NCBI GenBank assembly: GCA_036258055.1
Contig: DATAEK010000043.1
Span: 1 to 45,113, forward strand
Source: DATAEK01 sp036258055
GTDB taxonomy: Bacteria > Acidobacteriota > Vicinamibacteria > Vicinamibacterales > 2-12-FULL-66-21
Length of the DNA: 45,113 nucleotides
Direction of reading: 5' to 3'
Shown: in pieces, positions 1-8,612 of the stretch
How positions within the stretch are numbered: the first letter of the stretch is position 1
How the letters are laid out: every line of letters begins with the position of its first letter
Translations under genes and position numbers: made by a program
Notes under the pieces: model-generated
Database searches by the model: none
The model's input: the letters and a program-made list of their open reading frames with translations, nothing else
Told to the model about the DNA's origin: nothing

Positions 1-1
1 C

Positions 2-2278
2 GGCACGGTCACGTTCAGCGTGGCAGCGAATACCACTGGAACTACGCGGACTGGCACGCTGACGATCGGCGGACAGACGTTCACCGTCACGCAGGCCGGA
101 GCCGCCTGCTCGTATGACGCCACACCGCTCTTCCAGTCAGCCGTCGCCGGCGGTGGAAGCGGCACGATCGCCGTTACTGCGACGGCCGGCTGTGCGTGGA
201 CGGCGACGAGCAACGCGACCTGGATCACCATCACGGCGGGGGCGAACGGGACGGGCAACGGCTCTGTGACCTACAGCGTTCCGGCGAATACGAGCGCCAG
301 CACTCGCACCGGGACGATGACGATCGCCGGCCGGACGGTCACGATCTCGCAGGCCGGCGTCGGCTGCAGCTACTCGATCTCGCCGACCGAACAGTCGACA
401 CCTTCGTCAGGTGGTACGGGGACGGTCAACGTCACGACATCGAGCGGATGCTCGTGGGCGAGCTTCAGCAATGTGCCGTGGCTGAGCGTGACCGCTGGAG
501 GATCGGGAAGCGGTAACGGTACGGTCACCTACTCGGTGGCGGCCTATACGGGAACATCACCGCGCTCGGGAACGTTGACGGTGGCTGGCCAGATGTTCAC
601 GGTCTCGCAAGCGGGCGTGTCCTGCACGACGTCCATCTCGCCCGTCAGTCAGACGCTGCCGTCGTCGGCTGGTACCGGCACGACGGCGGTAACCGCAGGG
701 GCCGGCTGCTCGTGGTCGGCCACGAGCAATGTTGGTTGGCTGACGGTCACGGCAGGCACGACCGGCACCGGCAACGGCTCTGTGACATTCAGCGCGCTCG
801 CGAATACTGATACGAGCTCACGAACCGGGACGCTGACAATTGCCGGGCAGACGTTCACGGTGACGCAGGCCGGCACCTCCTGCAGCTATACGCTCAGCGG
901 CACGAGTCAGTCGGTGGCGTCGGTTGGCGGTTCGGGATCGATCACAGTCACGTCAACGAGCGGCTGCACGTGGACGGCCACGAGCAACGCGACCTGGCTG
1001 ACGATCACCCAGGGTGCGTCTGGGACCGGCAACGGCCTCGTGACGTTCTCGGCTGCTGCGAACTCGACCGGGAGCTCACGCACGGGCACACTGACCGTGG
1101 CTGGGCAGACATTCACGGTGACGCAGCCGGCAGGGTCGTGTTCGTTCAACGTCACTCCGCTCTTCCAGTCAGCTCCGGCCGCCGGCGGCACGAACACCCT
1201 TGCCGTCACCAGCTCCGCAGGCTGCGACTGGACGGCGACGAGCAACGCCGCCTGGGTGACAATCACGTCGGGCGCGAGCGGGACGGGGAATGGCTCTGTC
1301 AGTTACAGCGTCGCGGCGAATACCAGCGCGCAGGGCCGTAGCGCGACGCTGACCGTCGCCGGAAAGTCGGTCACCGTAACCCAGTCCGGCGCCACCTGCA
1401 GCTATTCGATTTCGCCGACGACCCAGTCCGTGCCGTCCGATGGTGGCACCGGCACCGTGGCGGTTACGGCCTCGAGTGGTTGCACATGGACGGCACTCAG
1501 CAACGCGCCGTGGGTCAGCATCAGCGCGGGCGGGTCGGGGGCGGGGAACGGCACCGTCTCTTACACGGTGCAAGCGAACACGAGTTCCTCGCCGCGCACG
1601 GGCACGCTGACCGTCGCCGGGCTGACGTTGACGATCACGCAGGCGGCCACGAGCACGCAGAGTCTCACCTCTGACGACAGCACGACTTCGACCGGCGCCG
1701 GGAAGAAGGCGCAGAAAAAGTGCTCGTACACGGTGACGCCGACGGCGACGTCGATCGGCAAATCGGGTGGTACGGTCCTGATGTCCGTTACGACCCAGAC
1801 CGGCTGCACGTGGACGGCGTCGAGCGGCGCGACCTGGGTCACGATTGTCGCGGGGTCTTCAGGCAACGGCAGCGGATCGGTTACCGCGAGCGCATCCATC
1901 AACGGTGGAGAGCCGTCGCGGACAGGCGAGCTGACCGTCGCCGGTCAGACTGTGGCCGTCACGCAGCCGGGCTCGAACTGCACGTATACGCTGAGCTCGT
2001 CGACAGCGATTGTGGATGGCAAGAACAACTCAGGCACCGTCACGGTCACGAGCGGTCCGAGCTGCACGTGGACGGCAGCAACCGCCGCCACGTGGCTCAC
2101 GCTGAAGTCCTCAACGACATCGTTCACCTTCACCACAGAGGTGAACAAGACAGGCCAGAACCGCACGGCAACCGTGCAGGTTGGCGGAACGACCTTCACA
2201 GTCACGCAGCTGGGTGGCACGGCGGCACTGAAAGCGCCGACCCAACCGCGGATCACGATCGGCGGCGTCTCGAAGTAG
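2..2278 (+). CDS. BACON-domain tandem-repeat surface protein (5' partial)
   Basis: The reading frame is already open at base 2, so the N-terminus, including any signal peptide, lies outside the window. The visible 758 or so residues are a tail of one repeat followed by eight complete BACON-type beta-sandwich repeats of about 86 residues (258 bp). Each begins with a Cys-Ser/Thr-Tyr-like strand, carries a GC-x-W core followed by W-[LIV]-[TS]-[IV], and ends in a TLTVAGQTFTVTQAG-like strand. A charged, lysine-rich linker (around bases 1660-1720) separates repeats seven and eight, and the last two repeats are more divergent. A 19-residue tail after the final repeat has no sorting motif I recognise. 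BACON domains are proposed to bind carbohydrate or mucin and occur in secreted proteins; here I infer an extracellular adhesive or structural role. No catalytic domain is visible in this part. Confidence 0.85.
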   Translation, partial: GTVTFSVAANTTGTTRTGTLTIGGQTFTVTQAGAACSYDATPLFQSAVAGGGSGTIAVTATAGCAWTATSNATWITITAGANGTGNGSVTYSVPANTSASTRTGTMTIAGRTVTISQAGVGCSYSISPTEQSTPSSGGTGTVNVTTSSGCSWASFSNVPWLSVTAGGSGSGNGTVTYSVAAYTGTSPRSGTLTVAGQMFTVSQAGVSCTTSISPVSQTLPSSAGTGTTAVTAGAGCSWSATSNVGWLTVTAGTTGTGNGSVTFSALANTDTSSRTGTLTIAGQTFTVTQAGTSCSYTLSGTSQSVASVGGSGSITVTSTSGCTWTATSNATWLTITQGASGTGNGLVTFSAAANSTGSSRTGTLTVAGQTFTVTQPAGSCSFNVTPLFQSAPAAGGTNTLAVTSSAGCDWTATSNAAWVTITSGASGTGNGSVSYSVAANTSAQGRSATLTVAGKSVTVTQSGATCSYSISPTTQSVPSDGGTGTVAVTASSGCTWTALSNAPWVSISAGGSGAGNGTVSYTVQANTSSSPRTGTLTVAGLTLTITQAATSTQSLTSDDSTTSTGAGKKAQKKCSYTVTPTATSIGKSGGTVLMSVTTQTGCTWTASSGATWVTIVAGSSGNGSGSVTASASINGGEPSRTGELTVAGQTVAVTQPGSNCTYTLSSSTAIVDGKNNSGTVTVTSGPSCTWTAATAATWLTLKSSTTSFTFTTEVNKTGQNRTATVQVGGTTFTVTQLGGTAALKAPTQPRITIGGVSK

Positions 2279-2296
2279 CGTGCTCCTCGACAGCTT

Positions 2297-2332
2297 GCGC
2301 CGGCCGGTGCGCTTGCTCGCATTGGCCGGCGC
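2297..2332. terminator. Possible hairpin between convergent genes
   Basis: A perfect 9-base inverted repeat (gcgccggcc at 2297-2305 and its complement at 2324-2332, 18-base loop) lies between the stop codons of the converging BACON and moaA genes. There is no T-run on either side, so intrinsic termination is uncertain. Confidence 0.3.
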
Positions 2333-2348
2333 GAGAACCGCCGCTCGC

Positions 2349-3380
2349 TCAGCCGCCTCGGGTGTGCATCTCGAGGTGAGCGTCCTTCTTCAACGCTGAC
2401 ACCGGGATGAGAGAGACGCGCCGGTCGGCCATCAGGCGCTCCTCGGCGCCCCGGTCCGCGCGAGAGGACCACACGGTTCGAATCAAGCCCGAGAGCTCAT
2501 CGCGCGACGCGCCTGCCCGAAGAGGACGCCGCAGGTCCGTTCCCGCACGCGCGTAGAGGCACATCAACCAGATCCCGTCCGCAGTCAGGCGGCTCCGATC
2601 GCACGTGTCACAGAAGGGCTCGGTCGTCGACGAGATGATGCCGAAGACCAGCCCGTCGGCGAGCATGAAGCGATCGGCTGGCGCTGACGTCGTCTCGAGG
2701 ATGGGTTCCACCGGCCCGTAGTGTGCCGCAAGGCGATGGAGGATGTCCGCCCGCGAGAAGACCGACTCCGGCGACCAATGGGTCGCGCCGCCGACGTCCA
2801 TGTACTCGATGAATCGCACCTCGGCCTGCCTGGTCCGTCCGAACTCCAGCAGATCGACGAGCTCATCGTCGTTGATGCCGCGCATGACGACGGTGTCGAT
2901 CTTGATGTTCTTGAAGCCCGCCGCACTGGCGGCGTCGATTCCGGCGATGACGTCGTGGAGGCTGTCGAAGCGTGTCAGCGTGCGAAAGCGATCGCGACGC
3001 AGCGTATCGAGGCTGACCGTGATGCGATGAAGACCCGCATCGCGAAGGCTGGCCGCTTGTGCATCGAGCAGCAAGCCGTTGGTCGTCAGCGCCAGGTCGC
3101 GGATGGCCGGTCGGGACGCGAGGCCGGCGATGAGGTTCGCAAGATTGCGCCGCAACAGCGGCTCGCCGCCGGTGAGGCGAACCCGGTCGACGCCGAGATC
3201 GGTGAAAGCATCGACGATGGCGGAACACTCTTCGAATGTCAGGAGGTTCTCCCGCGGCAGCCACACGTAGTCCGGCTCCGGCATGCAGTACTGGCAGCGA
3301 AGATTGCAGCGATCCGTAACGGACAGTCGCAGGCTCCGGAGCGGACGGCCGAAGCGATCGGTCGGCACCATCGACTTCAT
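2349..3380 (-). CDS. moaA: GTP 3',8-cyclase MoaA (molybdenum cofactor biosynthesis)
   Basis: A radical SAM enzyme that, with MoaC, converts GTP to cyclic pyranopterin monophosphate, the first step of molybdopterin synthesis. The 343-residue product has the N-terminal 4Fe-4S cysteines C25-x3-C29-x2-C32, the GGEP strand at 71-74, and the second, substrate-binding cluster C257-x2-C260-x13-C274. It ends in the conserved Gly-Gly tail (residues 342-343) that MoaA inserts into its active site. Length is typical. Start is ATG at 3380; an in-frame ATG three codons later is possible. No other moa, moe or molybdoenzyme gene is in the window, so its partners must be elsewhere. It is divergent from the M20 gene with a 51-base spacer. 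Confidence 0.95.
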   Translation of the reverse strand: MKSMVPTDRFGRPLRSLRLSVTDRCNLRCQYCMPEPDYVWLPRENLLTFEECSAIVDAFTDLGVDRVRLTGGEPLLRRNLANLIAGLASRPAIRDLALTTNGLLLDAQAASLRDAGLHRITVSLDTLRRDRFRTLTRFDSLHDVIAGIDAASAAGFKNIKIDTVVMRGINDDELVDLLEFGRTRQAEVRFIEYMDVGGATHWSPESVFSRADILHRLAAHYGPVEPILETTSAPADRFMLADGLVFGIISSTTEPFCDTCDRSRLTADGIWLMCLYARAGTDLRRPLRAGASRDELSGLIRTVWSSRADRGAEERLMADRRVSLIPVSALKKDAHLEMHTRGG

Positions 3381-3431
3381 TATCCCTGAATTCTGCTATC
3401 CTCGCCCTTTCTTGCCTGAGGAGCGTTCGTG

Positions 3432-5039
3432 ATGCGTCGATTCCGATGGATTGGTGTGTGTGCCGCAACTGCTGTGCTCTCCGCGACGCCTCTCGCTCAG
3501 AAGCAGGCGTCGAAACCCACGCCCGCGGACCCGCGTGTCGAAAAGTTGAAAACGGAGGCGGCCGCTGCAGTCGACGGCATGACCGTGTTCACGCAGCAGA
3601 TGGTGGACACGATCTTCAGCTTCGGCGAGCTCGGCTTTCAGGAAATCGAGACGAACCGGTACATCATCGACATCCTGAAGAAGAACGGTTTCACGGTTCA
3701 GGAGGGGATCGCCGGCATACCCACCGCGTTCATGGCGACCTGGGGATCCGGGAAGCCGGTCATCGCGCTCGGTTCCGACATCGACGGCATCCCGCAAGCC
3801 TCGCAGAAGCCGGGCGTGGCCTATCACGATCCGATGATCGAAGGCGCTCCCGGACACGGCGAAGGACACAATTCGGGGCAGGCGGTGAACATCACGGCCG
3901 TGCTCGCCGTGAAGAAGATCATGGAGCGCGACAAGATCCCTGGCACGCTCCGCGTCTGGCCGGGCACCGCCGAAGAGCTCGTCGGCACGAAGGCCTACTT
4001 CGTCCGCGAAGGCTTCTTCAAGGACGTGGACGTCGCGCTCTTTACCCACGTCGACAGCGATCTCAATGTCTCGTGGGGCGAACGGGCCGGCACGGGCCTC
4101 GTGTCGGTTCAGTATTCGTTCCGTGGTGAGACCGCGCACGCTGCGTCGGCGCCTTGGCGCGGGCGGAGCGCGCTCGACGCGGTGGAGTTGATGGACATCG
4201 GCTGGAACTTCCGCCGCGAACATCTCCCGCTCGAGCAACGCTCGCATTACGTGATCACCGACGGGGGTGACCAGCCCAACGTCGTGCCGCGGACCGCCTC
4301 GGTCTGGTACTACTTCCGGCAGACCACCTACCCGAAGATCAAAGAGCTGTGGGAAACCGGCGATCAGATTGCCAAGGGCGCGGCGTTGATGACGGGGACC
4401 GAACTTCTGCCCACGCGCGTCCTCGGCAGCGCCTGGCCGGGACATTTCAACAAGACCATCGCCGAGGTCACTTACGCAAACATCAAGAAGGTCGGGATGC
4501 CGCAATGGACCGACGCCGACCAGACGCTCGCGAAGGCGCTTCAGAAAGAGCTCGGCAGCCGTGAACAGGGATTGCTATCGCGTCCTCAGGAGGAACTCGC
4601 CGGACCCGTGCGCGAAAACCGCGGCGGCGGGTCCGATGACATCGGCGACATCTCGTGGAACGTACCGACCGTCACGCTGCGGTTCCCCTCGAACATTCCC
4701 GGCCTTCCCGGCCACAACTGGGCGAACGCCATCTCGATGGCGACGCCGATTGCCCACAAGGGCGCCACGGCAGGGGCGAAGGTGCAGGCCATGACGATCC
4801 TCGACCTGCTGCTCACGCCGGCGTACATCACGCAGGCCTGGGACTACTTCCGCAACGTGCAGACGAAGGAAGTCAAATACGAACCGCTCATCCGCCCTGA
4901 GGACAAACCGGCGATCGATCTCAATAAGGCGACGATGGAGAAGTACCGGGCGGAGATGAAGAAGTATTACTACGATCCGTCCCGTTACAAGTCGTACCTG
5001 GAGCAACTCGGCATCACCTATCCGACGGTCAAGAAGTAG
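3432..5039 (+). CDS. Secreted M20-family amidohydrolase, AbgB-like
   Basis: A 535-residue peptidase M20D-type amidohydrolase resembling subunit B of p-aminobenzoyl-glutamate hydrolase. Residues 1 to about 23 form a signal peptide (basic start, hydrophobic core, cut near Ala-Gln), so the enzyme should act outside the cytoplasm. Seen metal-site motifs: GSDIDG, the GHGEGHNSG segment, and GTAEEL. The dimerisation/lid region has the family signatures AHAA-x-PW-x-GRSALDA and GGDQPNVVP, and near the C-terminus GSDDIGDISW. It is about 50 residues longer than AbgB, mainly from the signal peptide and a charged, tyrosine-rich tail. GAGGAG at 3418-3423 sits 8 bases before ATG 3432 and 5 before an adjacent GTG at 3429; I prefer ATG. 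No AbgA partner is adjacent, so it may work alone on N-acyl amino acids; the substrate is not deducible. Confidence 0.85.
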   Translation: MRRFRWIGVCAATAVLSATPLAQKQASKPTPADPRVEKLKTEAAAAVDGMTVFTQQMVDTIFSFGELGFQEIETNRYIIDILKKNGFTVQEGIAGIPTAFMATWGSGKPVIALGSDIDGIPQASQKPGVAYHDPMIEGAPGHGEGHNSGQAVNITAVLAVKKIMERDKIPGTLRVWPGTAEELVGTKAYFVREGFFKDVDVALFTHVDSDLNVSWGERAGTGLVSVQYSFRGETAHAASAPWRGRSALDAVELMDIGWNFRREHLPLEQRSHYVITDGGDQPNVVPRTASVWYYFRQTTYPKIKELWETGDQIAKGAALMTGTELLPTRVLGSAWPGHFNKTIAEVTYANIKKVGMPQWTDADQTLAKALQKELGSREQGLLSRPQEELAGPVRENRGGGSDDIGDISWNVPTVTLRFPSNIPGLPGHNWANAISMATPIAHKGATAGAKVQAMTILDLLLTPAYITQAWDYFRNVQTKEVKYEPLIRPEDKPAIDLNKATMEKYRAEMKKYYYDPSRYKSYLEQLGITYPTVKK

Positions 5040-5049
5040 CGCCGCGGGG

Positions 5050-5069
5050 CACTGCCGCGATCGGCAGTG
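5050..5069 (+). terminator. Hairpin after the M20 amidohydrolase gene
   Basis: A perfect 8-bp stem (cactgccg, loop cgat, cggcagtg) starts 10 bases after the stop codon of the amidohydrolase. It is followed by TTACACTT rather than a true T-run, so it may be a weak terminator or an mRNA end-stabilising hairpin. Confidence 0.5.
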
Positions 5070-5167
5070 TTACACTTGAGGTTTATGCTCCGCCCCTCGC
5101 GAGGCGCTGTACCGGTGGTACGCGCGCCGTCAGCCGGGCGGCGACTCGACAACACTGATCGGATCCG

Positions 5168-6565
5168 ATGACCGGCCACACTCGTCCCGCGCGCGGCATG
5201 CGCGACTTTCTCCCCGAAGACATCCGCCGACGTGAGTACGTCGCAAGCATCGTGGAGCGTGTGTACCGCGCCTACGGGTTCGAACCGCTCGAGACACCCG
5301 CGCTCGAGAACATCGAGACGCTGACGGGCAAGTACGGCGAAGAAGGCAACAAGCTGATCTTCAAGGTGCTTCGGCGCGGCGAGCACGAAGGATCCGGAGA
5401 AACGGATCTCGCGCTTCGATACGACCTCACGGTCCCGCTGGCACGGGTCGTTGCCGAATATCGCGGCGTGCTGCCGCGATTCTTCAAGCGCTACCAGATT
5501 CAGCCGGTCTGGCGCGCAGATCGTCCGGCACGCGGACGCTTCCGCGAGTTCTACCAGTGCGACGTGGACGCGATCGGATCGCGCTCGATGGTGGTCGAGG
5601 CGGAGGTCTGCTCGGCGGTCACGGACGTGCTCCTCGGACTCGGCTTCGAGGAATTCGACGTCAAGATCAACCATCGGCGCGTGCTGGCGGGTCTCCTGAC
5701 CGCGTCGGGAGTACCGGAGCTCTTGCACGGCACCGCGCTTGTTGCGCTCGACAAGCTGGACAAGATCGGCCTCGAGGGTGTCGAACGCGAGCTGCGCGAT
5801 CGCGGTGTGCCGCAGGGTCCTGACGGCCAGTGGCTCGGCCCATGGCGATTGCTGCTTCCATTCTGGGATGGTGCGGTCGATCGAGCGGAGGCGAACAGGA
5901 AATCGATTGCGGCGCTGCGGACGATTCTGGCGAATGATTCAGCTGCGCTCGAAGGGGTGTCGGAGCTCGAGTCGATCCTCGCGTACGCGGCGACGACGAC
6001 GGCGGGTACGCACCTCAGATTCGACGCGACGCTGGCGAGAGGGCTGTCGTATTACACCGGCGCCATCATGGAGATTGCCGTGGCGGATCTCGCGGGCAGT
6101 CTCGGGGGCGGGGGCCGGTACGACGGGCTGATCGGGATGTTCTCGGGCGAGAACGTGCCGGCTTGCGGATTCTCGCTCGGGTTCGAACGCATCCTCGTCG
6201 TGATGACCGAGCGGAAGATGTTTCCCCCCGGACTCGAGACGGCCGCTGCGGATGTGATGGTGACGCTGTTCGACGTTCAGGGCATCGCTGACACGCTTGC
6301 CCTGGCAGCGGAGTTGCGGCGCGCCGGGTTGCGCGTGGACGTCTATCCTGAACCGGACAAACTCGGAAAGCAGTTCAAATATGCATCCTCGCGTGGCGTT
6401 CGCTTCGTCACCGTGACCGGGAGCGATGAACGCGCGCAGGGAGTGGTGACGGTGAAAGACATGCAGTCCGGTCAGCAGACGTCAATCGCGCGAGCCGAGA
6501 TCGCGGGCTGGGTCGCTTCGCATATCGGAAGGGGATCGCCGGCCGCCGGCAGAGCAGACGTATGA
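5168..6565 (+). CDS. hisS: Histidyl-tRNA synthetase
   Basis: Class II synthetase that charges tRNA-His. The 465-residue product starts in the usual way (RGMRDFLPED) and shows motif 1, motif 2 (the FKRYQIQPVWRADRPARGR segment with its catalytic arginine), the two histidine-specific stretches, including LARGLSYYTG, a GGGGRYDGL stretch and motif 3 (GFSLGFER). A C-terminal anticodon-binding domain follows from about residue 355. It is the first gene of a two-gene unit with aspS, which overlaps its stop by four bases (ATGA at 6562-6565). hisS-aspS pairs are frequent in bacteria. No T-box is visible in the 128-base leader. Confidence 0.97.
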   Translation: MTGHTRPARGMRDFLPEDIRRREYVASIVERVYRAYGFEPLETPALENIETLTGKYGEEGNKLIFKVLRRGEHEGSGETDLALRYDLTVPLARVVAEYRGVLPRFFKRYQIQPVWRADRPARGRFREFYQCDVDAIGSRSMVVEAEVCSAVTDVLLGLGFEEFDVKINHRRVLAGLLTASGVPELLHGTALVALDKLDKIGLEGVERELRDRGVPQGPDGQWLGPWRLLLPFWDGAVDRAEANRKSIAALRTILANDSAALEGVSELESILAYAATTTAGTHLRFDATLARGLSYYTGAIMEIAVADLAGSLGGGGRYDGLIGMFSGENVPACGFSLGFERILVVMTERKMFPPGLETAAADVMVTLFDVQGIADTLALAAELRRAGLRVDVYPEPDKLGKQFKYASSRGVRFVTVTGSDERAQGVVTVKDMQSGQQTSIARAEIAGWVASHIGRGSPAAGRADV

Positions 6566-8331
6566 ATCAACAGCTCGGATCGCTCGCCAGGACGCACACC
6601 TGCGGCGAGCTCTCGTTGAAGCACGTGGACGAGGAGGTCGTTCTCCTCGGCTGGGTCCACCGCATTCGCGATCTCGGATCGCTCGTGTTCCTGGACGTTC
6701 GCGATCGCCACGGCATCACGCAGGTCGTTGCGCGCGACAACGATACCCTCGTGTCCGCGGTGAAGCGCCTGCGGCCCGAGTTCGTGGTTGCCGTGCTCGG
6801 CAAAGTCGACCGGCGGGCGGCGGATGCCGTCAACCCCAAGGTCCCGACGGGTGAGATCGAGATCGAGGCGCGCGAGGTCCGTCTCCTGAACGACGCGAAG
6901 ACGCCACCGTTTCCAATCGCCGACGATACGCCGGTGTCGGAGGACACGCGCCTGAAGTACCGGTATCTCGATCTCCGGCGCGCCCGGATGCAGCGCAACA
7001 TGGCGCTTCGGCACCGCGCGACGATGGAGATCCGGAAGTACTTCGACGGCCAGGGATTCCTCGAGATCGAGACGCCAATGCTCACCAAGTCCACGCCCGA
7101 AGGGGCGCGCGACTACCTCGTACCGAGCCGGGTCCACCCGGGCGAGTTCTACGCGCTTCCGCAATCGCCGCAGATCTTCAAGCAGATCCTGATGATCTCG
7201 GGGATGGACCGCTACTTCCAGATCGTGAAGTGCTTCCGCGACGAGGACCTGCGCGCCGACCGCCAGCCTGAGTTCACGCAGGTCGATCTCGAGATGTCGT
7301 TCGCGACCGAGAACCTGGTGTTCTCGATGATCGAGCCGTTGATGCAGCGCCTGATGGCGATCATCGGGCGCGAAGCGCCGAACAGCTTCCAGCGCCTCCC
7401 GTATGCCGAAGCCATCGCGAAGTACGGGTCCGACAAGCCTGATCTCCGCTGCGGCATGGACATCAAGGAGCTGTCGTCGTCGTTCGAGGCGTCAAGTTTC
7501 TCGGCCTTCCGTGACGCCGTGGCGGCCGGCGGCCGGGTCCGGGGATTTGCCGTGCCGAACGCCGCGCGCTTCTCGCGGCGCGAGCTCGACGAGCTGGTCG
7601 AGCAGGCGAAGCAGTTCGGCGCGACTGGCCTCGTGTGGGCGCGCGCGCCCGAGGGCACCGTCCAAAGTCCAGCGCTCAAAGCGGCGGGTGAGGACGCAAT
7701 CCGGCATGCGCTGACGTCAGCGGGCGCCGGACCCGGCGATCTGCTCCTGATGGCTGCGGGCCCCGGCGACGCCACCTCGAAGATGCTCGGACAGCTTCGC
7801 CTGCACGTCGCGCGGAAAGAGAACCTCCTCAGTCCGGACGCCTTCGCGTTCCTCTGGGTCGTCGATTTTCCGATGTTCGAGTGGATCGAGGAGGAGCAGC
7901 GGTACGAGTTCATGCACCACCCGTTCACGTCCCCCCTCGAGAGCGACGCGTCGCTGCTCGAGACGGATCCGGGGCGCGCGCGCGCACGCGCGTACGACCT
8001 CGTGCTCAACGGCAGCGAGATTGCCGGCGGCAGCATCCGTATCCACGACCAGGAGCTGCAGCGGCTGATCTTCAGGCTGCTCAAGATCTCCGACGAGGAG
8101 GCCAAGCTGCGATTCGGGTTCTTCCTCGACGCGCTGGAGTACGGTACGCCACCTCATGGCGGCATCGCACTCGGGCTGGACCGCATCGTCGCCATCCTGA
8201 CCGGGGAGAGCTCGATCCGCGACGTCATCGCCTTCCCCAAGACGGCGCAGGCAGTGGACCTCATGGCCGGCGCGCCGTCGACGGTCGACAAGCGTCAATT
8301 GCGCGAGCTGCACTTGAAGACGGACGGGTAA
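6562..8331 (+). CDS. aspS: Aspartyl-tRNA synthetase
   Basis: Bacterial-type class IIb synthetase (589 residues) with an N-terminal OB-fold anticodon domain, the class II catalytic core and the bacterial GAD insertion in the middle. Landmarks are GWVHRIRDLGSL in the anticodon domain, the FRDEDLRADRQPEFTQ motif 2, and GGIALGLDR motif 3 near the C-terminus. The residue after Asp in HRIRDLG is Leu, the residue found in tRNA-Asp-specific enzymes, whereas non-discriminating enzymes usually have His; this suggests, but does not prove, a discriminating enzyme. Translationally coupled to hisS. Confidence 0.97.
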   Translation: MNQQLGSLARTHTCGELSLKHVDEEVVLLGWVHRIRDLGSLVFLDVRDRHGITQVVARDNDTLVSAVKRLRPEFVVAVLGKVDRRAADAVNPKVPTGEIEIEAREVRLLNDAKTPPFPIADDTPVSEDTRLKYRYLDLRRARMQRNMALRHRATMEIRKYFDGQGFLEIETPMLTKSTPEGARDYLVPSRVHPGEFYALPQSPQIFKQILMISGMDRYFQIVKCFRDEDLRADRQPEFTQVDLEMSFATENLVFSMIEPLMQRLMAIIGREAPNSFQRLPYAEAIAKYGSDKPDLRCGMDIKELSSSFEASSFSAFRDAVAAGGRVRGFAVPNAARFSRRELDELVEQAKQFGATGLVWARAPEGTVQSPALKAAGEDAIRHALTSAGAGPGDLLLMAAGPGDATSKMLGQLRLHVARKENLLSPDAFAFLWVVDFPMFEWIEEEQRYEFMHHPFTSPLESDASLLETDPGRARARAYDLVLNGSEIAGGSIRIHDQELQRLIFRLLKISDEEAKLRFGFFLDALEYGTPPHGGIALGLDRIVAILTGESSIRDVIAFPKTAQAVDLMAGAPSTVDKRQLRELHLKTDG

Positions 8332-8458
8332 AGGGGGAGTACGCTTGGCCGTGCTGGATTGTCGGAGAAACGTGAACGAGCGTTGTATCAGCAGCGTCCG
8401 CGGCCACAGCCGAGCGGGACAGCCTTGAGCCGCAGCGAGCGCGAACGCGCGAGCTGCA

Positions 8459-8529
8459 GCGTCTGGGGGTGGGGCCCCAGACGCATTGAATAAGGCGCGA
8501 GGCTGTAGCGAGCGGGGGTGGGGCCCCGC
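8459..8529. repeat. Two tandem GGGGTGGGGCCCC palindromic elements
   Basis: The 14-mer gggggtggggcccc occurs at 8465-8478 and again, identical, at 8514-8527. Each is flanked by complementary arms: gcgtctgggg/ccccagacgc (8459-8468 with 8475-8484, 10 bp) and gcgggg/ccccgc (8512-8517 with 8524-8529). Both have the same 6-base loop, gtgggg. The arms differ while the core and loop are kept, as in dispersed REP-like elements. A third copy lies in opposite orientation at 18666-18688. The lack of a T-run argues against simple intrinsic terminators. Confidence 0.65.
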
Positions 8530-8550
8530 GAGCGCTGAGTAATGCCGGCA

Positions 8551-8559
8551 TGGTAAAAT
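8551..8559 (+). promoter_or_regulatory. Extended -10 promoter element for phoH
   Basis: TG-G-TAAAAT at 8551-8559 fits an extended -10 hexamer (5 of 6 to TATAAT plus the upstream TG). No good -35 is seen 17 bases upstream. Transcription would start near 8566, giving a leader of about 47 bases. Confidence 0.4.
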
Positions 8560-8612
8560 CACTGTAGCCGGTTGTTTCTCAAGGAGTTCTGCTCATACCT
8601 CCTGCCACCGTC

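Larger units (their letters stand above)
8332..8612. other. Intergenic region with tandem palindromic elements and phoH promoter
   Basis: This 281-base gap has no credible gene or tRNA. Its centre (about 8430-8540) holds two roughly 49-base units built around the same 14-base core, and its end holds the promoter and ribosome-binding region of phoH. Confidence 0.7.

Noticed and set aside
2..2278. Regular direct repeats as a possible CRISPR array
   Set aside because: The 258-bp period is in frame and encodes BACON domains; there are no short repeats with unique spacers and no cas genes.
5040..5167. T-box or other tRNA-sensing leader before hisS (also looked for before glyQ)
   Set aside because: No T-box sequence or antiterminator is present; only a short 8-bp hairpin is seen before hisS, and glyQ follows recO after 10 bases.
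8332..8612. A tRNA or small RNA gene in the gap before phoH
   Set aside because: No cloverleaf, anticodon arm or CCA-like end could be drawn; the structure present is explained by the palindromic elements.
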